A stretch of 5,423 bases of DNA from positions 1 through 5,423 of the forward strand of contig DASTZF010000167.1 of NCBI GenBank assembly GCA_035764445.1, given 5' to 3'. The DNA comes from JAEUPI01 sp035764445 (GTDB taxonomy: Bacteria; Pseudomonadota; Gammaproteobacteria; Burkholderiales; Burkholderiaceae_C). Below are positions 1-5,423 of this stretch, piece after piece. Position 1 is the stretch's first letter. The number at the start of each line of letters is the position of its first letter. The position numbers and the translations under genes are program-made. The notes under the pieces are model-generated. The model was not told where the DNA came from, searched no databases, and was given only the letters and a program-made list of their open reading frames with translations.

Positions 1-397
1 CGGTGATTTCCCACACCTGGCCATTGGCCATGCGAATCCGTTGGCCAGGGACCCACCCGTCAAAACGTCCTGCAATGGAGGATTCGACGAAGGGCACCTC
101 TGGCGTCGGCGACTTGCGGCTTTCAAGCCCGAATTCGTCACGCGCCCTCGGAGAGCTCGCCACTGGCGCGGGCGCTGCGAGGGGCGCGGCGCTATCACGA
201 CCCTCGGTCGGCCCAGGACCGGGCAATACGACCGCGTCGTAGCAGGCCAGTCGAGCAACTGGATCTGCCAATTGCCGGCAGCGCAGCATGGCCGAGGTGT
301 CCGCTGCGGCACGATCCACTCCCAGCACGGCGACGAACAGCGCGAGGGCGAGACGGGCCGCCGTTTGCGGAACCTTCGGTGAGACCGAATCGGTCAC
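1..397 (-). CDS. Exported protein with Cys-x11-Cys-Tyr-Asp segment, VasI/TagO-like N-terminus (3' end cut by window edge)
   Basis: The frame stays open for 132 codons from a GTG at 397-395 to the window edge, so the C-terminus is missing. Residues 1-32 look like a Sec signal peptide: a basic start, a hydrophobic run ALALFVAVLGV, and a likely cut after AAA. The mature part begins with a segment containing CRQLADPVARLACYDA (Cys40, Cys52). A low-complexity Ala/Pro linker follows at about 59-83, then FGLE (89-92), then SIAGRFDGWVPGQRIRMANG and a VWEI end. The Cys-x11-CYDA layout resembles the N-terminus of VasI/TagO-type proteins and similar uncharacterised proteobacterial proteins. No type VI secretion gene is visible, so I do not assign that role. 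The GTG overlaps the TGA of the upstream lipoprotein gene (shared GTGA), which implies an operon and translational coupling. The coding call is strong; the family name is tentative. Confidence 0.78.
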   Translation of the reverse strand, partial: MTDSVSPKVPQTAARLALALFVAVLGVDRAAADTSAMLRCRQLADPVARLACYDAVVLPGPGPTEGRDSAAPLAAPAPVASSPRARDEFGLESRKSPTPEVPFVESSIAGRFDGWVPGQRIRMANGQVWEIT

Positions 398-1563
398 GGT
401 GTCGTCGGAGCGGCCAAAGAAGAGGCTCCCATCAGCTGGCTCAGCTTGGCCGAAAAGGCGCGCGCCTGGCGCTCATCTCGCGCGAGCCGCCGTGCCTGTT
501 CCAGCTCTTCGAGGGCATTGCCTCTTTGTCCGAGGCGCCAATAAGCCATACCCAGCATGAAATGAAAGTCCTGTTCCTCGGGGGCTGATCGAAGCGCCAT
601 GGCGAATGACGAGCGCGCACTCTCGTAATCGCCATGCTGATACGCCAGCAGTCCCACTTTGTACAAGCCCATGGGCGTTCGCGGTTGAACCACGCTCAAT
701 CGATCTTCAACTGTCTGCGCCTCCGCTAAGCGACCTGACCTGCGCAACACCGCAGCAAAATTGTAGAGTGCCTGTGGATTGTCGGGGTCTAGTTGGAGAG
801 CTTGCTGCAGCGTGCGCTCCGCCATCAGGTCTTGCCCACGACGAAAATAGATCACGGCAAGGGTGATGTACCCGCTTGCAAACGATCGATCCTGCTCGAT
901 GCTGGCCTTGGCCCACCAATAAGCCTGTTCGATACGCCCCTCGACCAAGGTCTCGGCTGCCCTGTTGTTGAAGTACATCGCCACGACGCGCCGCTCTTCA
1001 ATGGTTCGCACGCGCGTCCGTTGGGCGTCGTCCAAAGGCAAGAAGTCGACCGTCAACCAGCCTGGCGCATTGCTCGCGCGCATCGCCGGGCTTGCACCCT
1101 GTCCAAGCGAGAGGTTGACGTGGCCGATCAGCTGGGTCAGGTCACCGTCCCGGAACCAAATGTCCTCCGCACGCAGGCGTTGGTATCGAACCTCGATGCC
1201 CAACGCTTGAGCGAAAGCGGACGTCATGATCACCAATGAAAGGCAGTTCCCAGCCCTGGCTTCGAACGCCTCGCCGGCGTTGCGTGTCATCCGCGAATCG
1301 TATGAGAGGCCCAGCAGCTGCGACGAATACAGCGCATCGATCAGGCCCTCTCTCCCCTTGGCGCGCACAGCCGGCGCGAGCGTCGTTTCGACATACCGCT
1401 GCATGGCAGGGGTCAAGGCGAACACAGCTTTAGGGTTCACCTGCACCCTGAACTGCTGAAATACCTCGTCATTGAAAATACCTGCCGACTCGGGCGACTG
1501 CTCGGGCACGTGGGCACACCCGAGCATTGCCATCGCGGCAATCGCAGCGAGAACCCGACCCAT
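394..1563 (-). CDS. Probable lipoprotein with transglutaminase-like domain and five TPR repeats
   Basis: This is a 389-residue protein when started at the ATG at 1563-1561. The N-terminus MGRVLAAIAAMAMLGC is a short lipoprotein signal with a lipobox-like end at Cys16 (Met at -3 is not ideal). Residues ~70-175 resemble the transglutaminase/papain-like fold: Cys107 in AGNCLSLVIMTSAFAQALGI, His148 in IGHVNLSL and Asp173 in WLTVDFLPL are in the order of a catalytic triad. Residues 195-364 split into five consecutive 34-residue TPR units without gaps; the consensus Ala at repeat position 20 is present in all five, and the last two to four also keep most other consensus positions. TPRs usually bind protein partners. 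The substrate is unknown; an envelope peptide or protein is plausible. The start is uncertain: an in-frame GTG at 1587 would add eight residues, but GGAGG (1588-1592) abuts it with no spacing, while the ATG has only a weak GGAA nearby. The gene lies behind the receptor terminator and overlaps the next gene by 4 bp. Confidence 0.88.
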   Translation of the reverse strand: MGRVLAAIAAMAMLGCAHVPEQSPESAGIFNDEVFQQFRVQVNPKAVFALTPAMQRYVETTLAPAVRAKGREGLIDALYSSQLLGLSYDSRMTRNAGEAFEARAGNCLSLVIMTSAFAQALGIEVRYQRLRAEDIWFRDGDLTQLIGHVNLSLGQGASPAMRASNAPGWLTVDFLPLDDAQRTRVRTIEERRVVAMYFNNRAAETLVEGRIEQAYWWAKASIEQDRSFASGYITLAVIYFRRGQDLMAERTLQQALQLDPDNPQALYNFAAVLRRSGRLAEAQTVEDRLSVVQPRTPMGLYKVGLLAYQHGDYESARSSFAMALRSAPEEQDFHFMLGMAYWRLGQRGNALEELEQARRLARDERQARAFSAKLSQLMGASSLAAPTTP

Positions 1564-1603
1564 CGCTTCCACGCGGGAAGAGTACACCCTCCACGTTCAA
1601 ATG

Positions 1604-1636
1604 AAAAAGGCCAGCGAGCGGATCGCTCGCTGGCCT
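1604..1636 (-). terminator. Rho-independent terminator of the receptor gene
   Basis: A perfect 12-bp inverted repeat, GGCCAGCGAGCG (1609-1620) and CGCTCGCTGGCC (1624-1635), surrounds a 3-base GAT loop. An A-T pair (1608/1636) extends the stem to 13 bp. Read on the minus strand, the hairpin is followed at once by five T residues (1608-1604), the first of them being the paired one, so it works for minus-strand transcripts only; the plus-strand side has no T-run. It lies 25 bp after the receptor stop codon and 11 bp before the GGAGG motif preceding the lipoprotein gene. It should therefore end most receptor transcripts and reduce, but perhaps not abolish, readthrough into the two downstream genes. 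Confidence 0.92.
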
Positions 1637-1661
1637 GGATCGCTTCCTGCGACAGGGCGGC

Positions 1662-4610
1662 TTACAGGCTCATGCGCAAGCCGACGTAGTAGCGGCGCCC
1701 GATCGCGTCGTAGACATCACCCACGGTACCCGTACCGGTCTGGAATGCTCCGTTGAAGCTGCCGATGCCGAATACGTTGTTGGTGTCGATGCGCGGCGGC
1801 TTGGTGTTGAACAGGTTGTCGATCCCGAAGTAGAACTGCGTCTTGCCAAGCGTGTACGTGCCCTGGGCATCGACGTACGTCTTGGCCGGGAAACTCACGC
1901 TCTTCGGCGCTCCGGGAACGGCGCAGACGCTGGGATCGTCGGTGCACAGAGTCTTCAGGATCTGATCGTCCACATAGGACTTGCCGATGTAGGTGAACAT
2001 GCCGTTGATTCCCCACGGCCCCGAGGTGTAGCCCAGGGCCAGACTGGCCCGTTCTCTGGCGGCGCCGATCTCGCCAGCGAAATCGTTGCGGTCTGCGCCT
2101 GGCTGCGGAATCGTGTAGCCGGTAGTCAGGTGCGTCCACGCCAGGCGCCCGCTCAGCCGACCTGGGCCGACCACGTCGGAGTAGGCCGCCGTGAGGTCCA
2201 CGCCCGACGTGAAGATGCCGCCGCTGTTGGTGACGGCGGTGTCCACGCGTTGCAGGAAACCGGCGCTGTTGGCGCCGATCGCAGTCGCGTTGCGCTGCAC
2301 GAACGAGCAGAAGCTCGGGTCGCCGCCGTAGCACTGGTTCAGCAGGAACTGCCGGTCGGTCGGCACGATGGCGTCGCTGACCTTGATGCTCCAGTAGTCC
2401 GCCGTGAAGGCAAACCGCTCCAGCATGGCCGGAGTCACGATCAGCCCGACCGTCGTCGACCAGCCCTTCTCCTCGTTGAGGTTGGGGTTGCCGCGGTCGA
2501 AGCCGCTGGTGCCTTGAAGATCTGCCTGGTTCAGCGTGAACGATCCGTTCTGTGCGATGTTCGCCGCCACTCCGGGGTCAGCGCGGCATGCGCTGTCCCT
2601 GGCGCCCACTGACGTGGCTGTCACACCGACACAGGGGTCACTGACGGCCGGGAAGTTCTGTACCGGAGGCGAGAACAGTTCCGTGATGTTCGGCGCGCGT
2701 GTCGACAACGCCCGAGTCGCACGCATCTTGAACTGCGAGTTCAGGGCCCACTCGGCACCCGCATTCCAGCTCGTCGTGCGGCCCACGGTCGAGTAGTCGC
2801 CACCGCGCACGGCGCCGGTGACGCTCAGTGCCTTGGCCCACGATGCGTCTTTCAGCAGCGGAACGCGGACTTCGGCATAGAGTTCGTTGACACTGAAGTC
2901 CCCGATCGTCGCCGGAATCGCGTTGCTCGCGTTGAGGCCGGCTTGAGCCAGCGCATCGAACTGGCTGCTGGAAGTCTCCTTGCGATATTCGAAACCACCA
3001 GCGAATCCCACCGGCCCGGCGGGCATGGTGAACGGCTCACCGGTCACAATGGCACCATAACTCGTCTGCGTGATCTTCGCCTGCAACAGCGTCGGGGCGA
3101 TGATGTAGTTCAGTGCGGCCGGCGAGATCGAATTGAATCCGAAGACGTTGAGGGGGACGCAACCCTGCGCACGAGCGTCGGCGTCACGACACATGGCGCC
3201 ACCACTGCCGTCGGGGATCGCCTCGAGCGCATTGCGGACGTTCAACAAGTTGACCTGTCCGCTGGAGAACTGGGCGCGCTTGGTCTGCCCATAGTTGATG
3301 AACAGCTCGTAGTCCCACGACTTGACGATGTTGCCCCTGACGCCTGTCACGCCACGGAAGGTGTCGAGCTCGGCTTCATTGCCGCGTTGGCCCACCTCAT
3401 TCAGGCGCCGGGTGAAGTCGTAGTAGCGCACCCCATCGACCGGATCGGGTGTCAACAGGCTGTAGATGCTGTTGGGAACGATCGGGTTCTTGGTCAGCAC
3501 CCCGTTGACCAGAAAATCGGCCGGCACACGGTTTGTGCCCGGGTAGGGGCTGTTGATCCCCGTAGCCGCAAACGGGAACGGTTCCAGGGCCGACTGCGTG
3601 CTGGTCGACGCGTAGGTCGCTTCCACGAACGCCCGATGGTTCGGGACGAACTCGTAATCGCCCTTGGCGCCCATCAGGTAGCGCTGGGTCGGGATGGCGA
3701 GCAACCGAAAGTCCTGCCGGTTGAAGCCGGTGGCGCCGACACCGTCGCCGTTCGGCCCGTTGGTCGAAAAGGGGATGAGGTTGCCGTTTGCGTCGAAGGT
3801 CCTCGACGGATTGGGGCTTCCACCCGGATTCAGGAAGAACCGCCCTTGCGGTGCGAAGCTGGAGAAGAAGGGAGTGGTGATGCTCAGCAAATCCTGCACC
3901 GAGCCCGTGAGCGCTGCCGTGCTGATGTTGTCGGTCGGATTGCCATGGTTGAACGCATACACACCGCCCTGCTTGCTGTAGCCCAGGTGCACCATGACGT
4001 TGCCCTTGCCACCATCGATGTTGGAACCCCAGGTCAGCGATACCTTGGCCCTCTTGTCGTCGCCCTCCTGGGATATGCCGCCATTGACGTCGACGTTCAG
4101 GCCCTGGAAGTCTTTCTTCAGAATGATGTTGACCACGCCGGCCACCGCATCGGAGCCGTAGGTCGACGACGCGCCACCGGTCAGCAGTTCGATGCGCTCG
4201 ATGAAGTCGGTCGGGATCGCGTTCAGATCGACTGCAGAACTGCCCGGGATGCCGGCCACGAACCGCTTGCCGTTGACCAGCACCAGCGTGCGCGATGTAC
4301 CCAGATTGCGCAGGTCGATCGTCGAGACGCCCGAGTTCGAGGTGTCGAAGTTCGAGTTCGTCCGCCCGAAGGTCGACTGGCTTGTCGTCGGGCTCTTTTG
4401 CAACAGGTCCTGGATGTTGATCACGCCTGAATTGGCAATGTCCTGCCCGGTGATCACCTGCAACGGCGACGGCGACTCTGCATTGGGTGTCGAAATGCGC
4501 GAGCCCGTGACCTCGACCCGTTGACCCTCTTGGGCCCAACCTGTAGTGGCTGCGCCCAGGCCTCCGACGGCCAGGGCCGCCGCTAGGCCAACCCTCGTTC
4601 TTCTGAACAT
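1662..4610 (-). CDS. TonB-dependent outer-membrane receptor (ligand unknown)
   Basis: This is a complete 982-residue receptor, a usual length for the large Xanthomonas/Caulobacter/Burkholderiales-type TonB-dependent receptors. Residues 1-26 are a Sec signal peptide (MFRRTRV, then AAALAVGGLGAATTGWA). A TonB-box-like QRVEVTGSRI lies at 30-39. The plug domain (about 45-165) shows PLQVITGQDI, the IDLRNLG/LVLVNGKRF motif (98-117) and the IERIELLTGGASSTYGSDAVAGVVNII segment, which are hallmark plug sequences. The remainder is an aromatic-rich beta-barrel with long loops, ending in YYVGLRMSL; the last residue is Leu rather than the more common Phe. Eight Cys in the barrel fall into four close pairs. 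The ATG at 4610 is chosen because GAGGAG lies 6 nt upstream and a clean signal peptide follows. The frame stays open up to an ATG at 4832, but that extension has no signal peptide. It imports a scarce ligand with TonB/ExbBD energy; sequence alone does not say which. The terminator at 1604-1636 follows it. Confidence 0.96.
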   Translation of the reverse strand: MFRRTRVGLAAALAVGGLGAATTGWAQEGQRVEVTGSRISTPNAESPSPLQVITGQDIANSGVINIQDLLQKSPTTSQSTFGRTNSNFDTSNSGVSTIDLRNLGTSRTLVLVNGKRFVAGIPGSSAVDLNAIPTDFIERIELLTGGASSTYGSDAVAGVVNIILKKDFQGLNVDVNGGISQEGDDKRAKVSLTWGSNIDGGKGNVMVHLGYSKQGGVYAFNHGNPTDNISTAALTGSVQDLLSITTPFFSSFAPQGRFFLNPGGSPNPSRTFDANGNLIPFSTNGPNGDGVGATGFNRQDFRLLAIPTQRYLMGAKGDYEFVPNHRAFVEATYASTSTQSALEPFPFAATGINSPYPGTNRVPADFLVNGVLTKNPIVPNSIYSLLTPDPVDGVRYYDFTRRLNEVGQRGNEAELDTFRGVTGVRGNIVKSWDYELFINYGQTKRAQFSSGQVNLLNVRNALEAIPDGSGGAMCRDADARAQGCVPLNVFGFNSISPAALNYIIAPTLLQAKITQTSYGAIVTGEPFTMPAGPVGFAGGFEYRKETSSSQFDALAQAGLNASNAIPATIGDFSVNELYAEVRVPLLKDASWAKALSVTGAVRGGDYSTVGRTTSWNAGAEWALNSQFKMRATRALSTRAPNITELFSPPVQNFPAVSDPCVGVTATSVGARDSACRADPGVAANIAQNGSFTLNQADLQGTSGFDRGNPNLNEEKGWSTTVGLIVTPAMLERFAFTADYWSIKVSDAIVPTDRQFLLNQCYGGDPSFCSFVQRNATAIGANSAGFLQRVDTAVTNSGGIFTSGVDLTAAYSDVVGPGRLSGRLAWTHLTTGYTIPQPGADRNDFAGEIGAARERASLALGYTSGPWGINGMFTYIGKSYVDDQILKTLCTDDPSVCAVPGAPKSVSFPAKTYVDAQGTYTLGKTQFYFGIDNLFNTKPPRIDTNNVFGIGSFNGAFQTGTGTVGDVYDAIGRRYYVGLRMSL

Positions 4611-4616
4611 GTGAGA

Positions 4617-4622
4617 CTCCTC
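4617..4622 (-). promoter_or_regulatory. Ribosome binding site of the receptor gene
   Basis: GAGGAG on the minus strand lies 6 nt before the ATG at 4610-4608. The match and spacing are good, and they fix this start over the upstream in-frame ATG at 4832. Confidence 0.85.
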
Positions 4623-4646
4623 ATCTGAGAGACGGTTGTTCCGTAG

Positions 4647-4736
4647 GTGTCTGCCCCCTCGTTGCAGCCTCCGCGTCCTGTAGGTCACGGAACAGCAACG
4701 AAGCGGACATGAAATGGAATTGTCAGTGTCTGCCCC
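4647..4736 (-). repeat. Pair of 11-bp direct repeats in the receptor leader
   Basis: GGGGCAGACAC (minus strand) occurs at 4726-4736 and again at 4647-4657, a 79-bp start-to-start distance. Both copies lie between the hairpin at 4739-4772 and the receptor ribosome binding site. Two identical 11-mers in such a short gap are unlikely by chance. The role is unknown: regulator binding site, RNA element or trace of duplication. The AT-richest stretch of the gap (about 4703-4725, containing TGACAATTCCATTTCATG on the minus strand) lies between the copies and is where I would first look for the promoter, although no convincing -35/-10 pair is visible. Confidence 0.45.
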
Positions 4737-4738
4737 GT

Positions 4739-4772
4739 GCACCGGACAGCGGGGAAGTCCCCGTGCCGGTGC
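4739..4772 (-). promoter_or_regulatory. Two-part hairpin in the receptor upstream region
   Basis: Nested inverted repeats: outer arms GCACCGG (4739-4745) and CCGGTGC (4766-4772), and inner arms CGGGG (4750-4754) and CCCCG (4759-4763) around a 4-base loop. A small internal loop (4 and 2 nt) separates the 7-bp outer and 5-bp inner stems. No T-run follows on either strand, so it is not an ordinary intrinsic terminator. It starts 129 bp upstream of the receptor start codon and could be a leader structure, an inefficient or Rho-assisted end for the upstream ABC gene, or an operator. The structure is plain in the sequence; its function is inference. Confidence 0.5.
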
Positions 4773-4984
4773 GGCGACGGCCGGTGTCCGCTTGAGGGCG
4801 TGGCCTGCGTGCCGCATCGACGCCCAGTTCACCTGGGAGGAGCGCCCTGTTTCAGCGGCCTGTCGCGTTGCGGAACCTGCGCGACCCTCGGGTAAGCCCT
4901 AGGACGCGAGTAATTCTTCGACGTTGGTACGCGACAACAGCCGCCGCACCCGACGGCTGGACAGATGCCGGTTGAGGCTGCCCT

Positions 4985-5423
4985 TCAGCAGCGCAGCCGT
5001 GGCACGGCGGCCAGCAACTGGCGCGTGTAGGCGACCTGCGGATCGTGCAGCACGCGACCGGTCGGCCCGCGCTCGACCACACAGCCGGCGTGCATCACCG
5101 CAACCTCATCGGCCAGATATTCGACGACGCCGAGGTTGTGGGTGATGAACAAAAAGGCCACGCCGAGGTCGGCCTGCAGCTCGCGCAGCAAGTTGAGGAT
5201 CTGCGCCTGCACAGACACGTCGAGCGCCGAGGTCGGTTCGTCACACACGATCAGCCTGGGCTGTACCGCCAGTGCACGCGCGATCGCGATGCGCTGGCGC
5301 TGTCCGCCCGAGAGGGCGACGCCTTTCTCGCCGAGGTGCGTGTGGTAGCCGGCGGGCATCTTCTCGACGAACGCGTTGATGCCGAGCTCCATGCAGATGG
5401 TGAGCAGGCGGCGCATATCCGGC
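4985..5423 (-). CDS. ABC-transporter ATPase, C-terminal part, OppF/DppF-like with an exporter-like front (5' end cut by window edge)
   Basis: The frame is open to the window edge; the Walker A part lies outside. Numbering from the Met codon at 5416: signature LSGGQRQRIAIARAL at 35-49, Walker B RLIVCDEP at 54-61, D-loop SALD at 63-66 followed by VSVQAQILNLLREL, and the H-loop ITHN with His93. The later stretch VVEYLADEVAVMHAG, the E-R-G-P-T segment and the YTRQLLAAVP end match peptide/nickel-type importer ATPases (OppF, DppF, GsiA, YejF), which drive substrate uptake through an inner-membrane permease. The part before the signature is odd: AFVEKMPAGYHTHLGEKG looks like the x-loop region of ABC exporters (usual form TxxGERG), which importers lack. 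The protein ends soon after YTRQLL (143 residues from Met), and another frame may continue it to 4899. It may be a mosaic, decayed, or wrongly assembled gene. Confidence 0.85.
   Translation of the reverse strand, partial: PDMRRLLTICMELGINAFVEKMPAGYHTHLGEKGVALSGGQRQRIAIARALAVQPRLIVCDEPTSALDVSVQAQILNLLRELQADLGVAFLFITHNLGVVEYLADEVAVMHAGCVVERGPTGRVLHDPQVAYTRQLLAAVPRLRC

Larger units (their letters stand above)
4611..4984. other. 374-bp gap between ABC ATPase stop and receptor start
   Basis: I see no confident independent gene here. From high to low coordinates it holds: a minus-strand frame ending at a TAG (4899-4901) that may be the frameshifted tail of the ABC gene; a plain GC-rich stretch (about 4775-4895); the nested hairpin (4739-4772); the two 11-bp repeats; an AT-richer pocket (about 4703-4725); and the receptor ribosome binding site. 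The receptor promoter should be in this gap, since the distance to the ABC gene is too large to assume a shared transcript. Confidence 0.6.

Noticed and set aside
16..49. Inverted repeat CCTGGCCA / TGGCCAGG plus a third TGGCCA near the left edge
   Set aside because: It lies inside the coding sequence of the small exported protein, where Gly-Gln and Ala-Asn-Gly codons explain it, and no T-run follows.
2943..4430. Long plus-strand open frame (495 codons) antisense to the receptor
   Set aside because: It lies fully opposite the clear receptor gene, its translation shows no recognisable domain or signal and is rich in Arg/Val/Asp as expected of a GC-rich shadow frame.
3397..4539. 380-codon minus-strand frame overlapping the receptor
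   Set aside because: Same strand but shifted frame within the well-supported receptor; composition rich in Arg, Gln, Gly and Pro, no motif.
4611..4772. Known metabolite riboswitch (cobalamin, TPP) before the receptor
   Set aside because: I found none of the conserved boxes of these classes; only a hairpin with an alternative pairing is visible.
4611..4832. Upstream start giving a 1056-residue receptor
   Set aside because: The added 74 residues have no signal peptide, and the ATG at 4610 has GAGGAG at 6 nt followed by a proper signal peptide.
4714..4902. Plus-strand 62-codon frame in the gap
   Set aside because: It runs through the hairpin and repeat, has no visible ribosome binding site or recognisable motif, and is opposite to all neighbours.
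394..5423. Lasso-peptide or bacteriocin cluster (transglutaminase-like protein, receptor, exporter-like ABC piece)
   Set aside because: The transglutaminase-like protein is a TPR lipoprotein, not a lasso B protein; no precursor peptide, cyclase or isopeptidase is seen, and most of the ABC protein is importer-like.

Overview
The window is GC-rich (roughly 60% or more by eye), and every gene I can support lies on the minus strand. The receptor and the small downstream protein resemble proteins common in Burkholderiales and, less so, Xanthomonadales. I therefore suggest a betaproteobacterium, probably Burkholderiales. This placement is inference from protein style, not from a marker gene.

In order of transcription (high to low coordinates): (1) 4985-5423, the C-terminal part of an ABC-transporter ATPase, cut by the window edge. 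Its body is of the oligopeptide-import (OppF/DppF) type, but the short stretch before the signature motif looks like an ABC exporter. (2) 4611-4984, a gap without a confident gene. It holds the receptor's leader, a strong hairpin with a competing alternative pairing, an 11-bp direct repeat, and perhaps the frameshifted tail of the ABC gene. (3) 1662-4610, a complete TonB-dependent outer-membrane receptor of 982 residues. (4) 1604-1636, a near-ideal intrinsic terminator. (5) 394-1563 (or 1587), a probable lipoprotein that joins a transglutaminase-like domain with Cys, His and Asp to five gap-free 34-residue TPR repeats. (6) 1-397, the start of an exported protein with a Cys-x11-Cys-Tyr-Asp segment, overlapping the lipoprotein gene by 4 bp and cut by the left edge.

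The receptor would move an unknown ligand across the outer membrane using TonB energy. The lipoprotein and the small exported protein are translationally linked and probably work in the envelope. The terminator between receptor and lipoprotein gene suggests high receptor expression with reduced readthrough into the downstream pair. Whether the ABC ATPase belongs to the same pathway cannot be told, because a 374-bp gap separates it from the receptor. The points most worth checking are the mosaic ABC ATPase and its possible frameshifted C-terminus, the leader structure before the receptor gene, and the receptor/transglutaminase-TPR/small-protein set as a possible functional unit.
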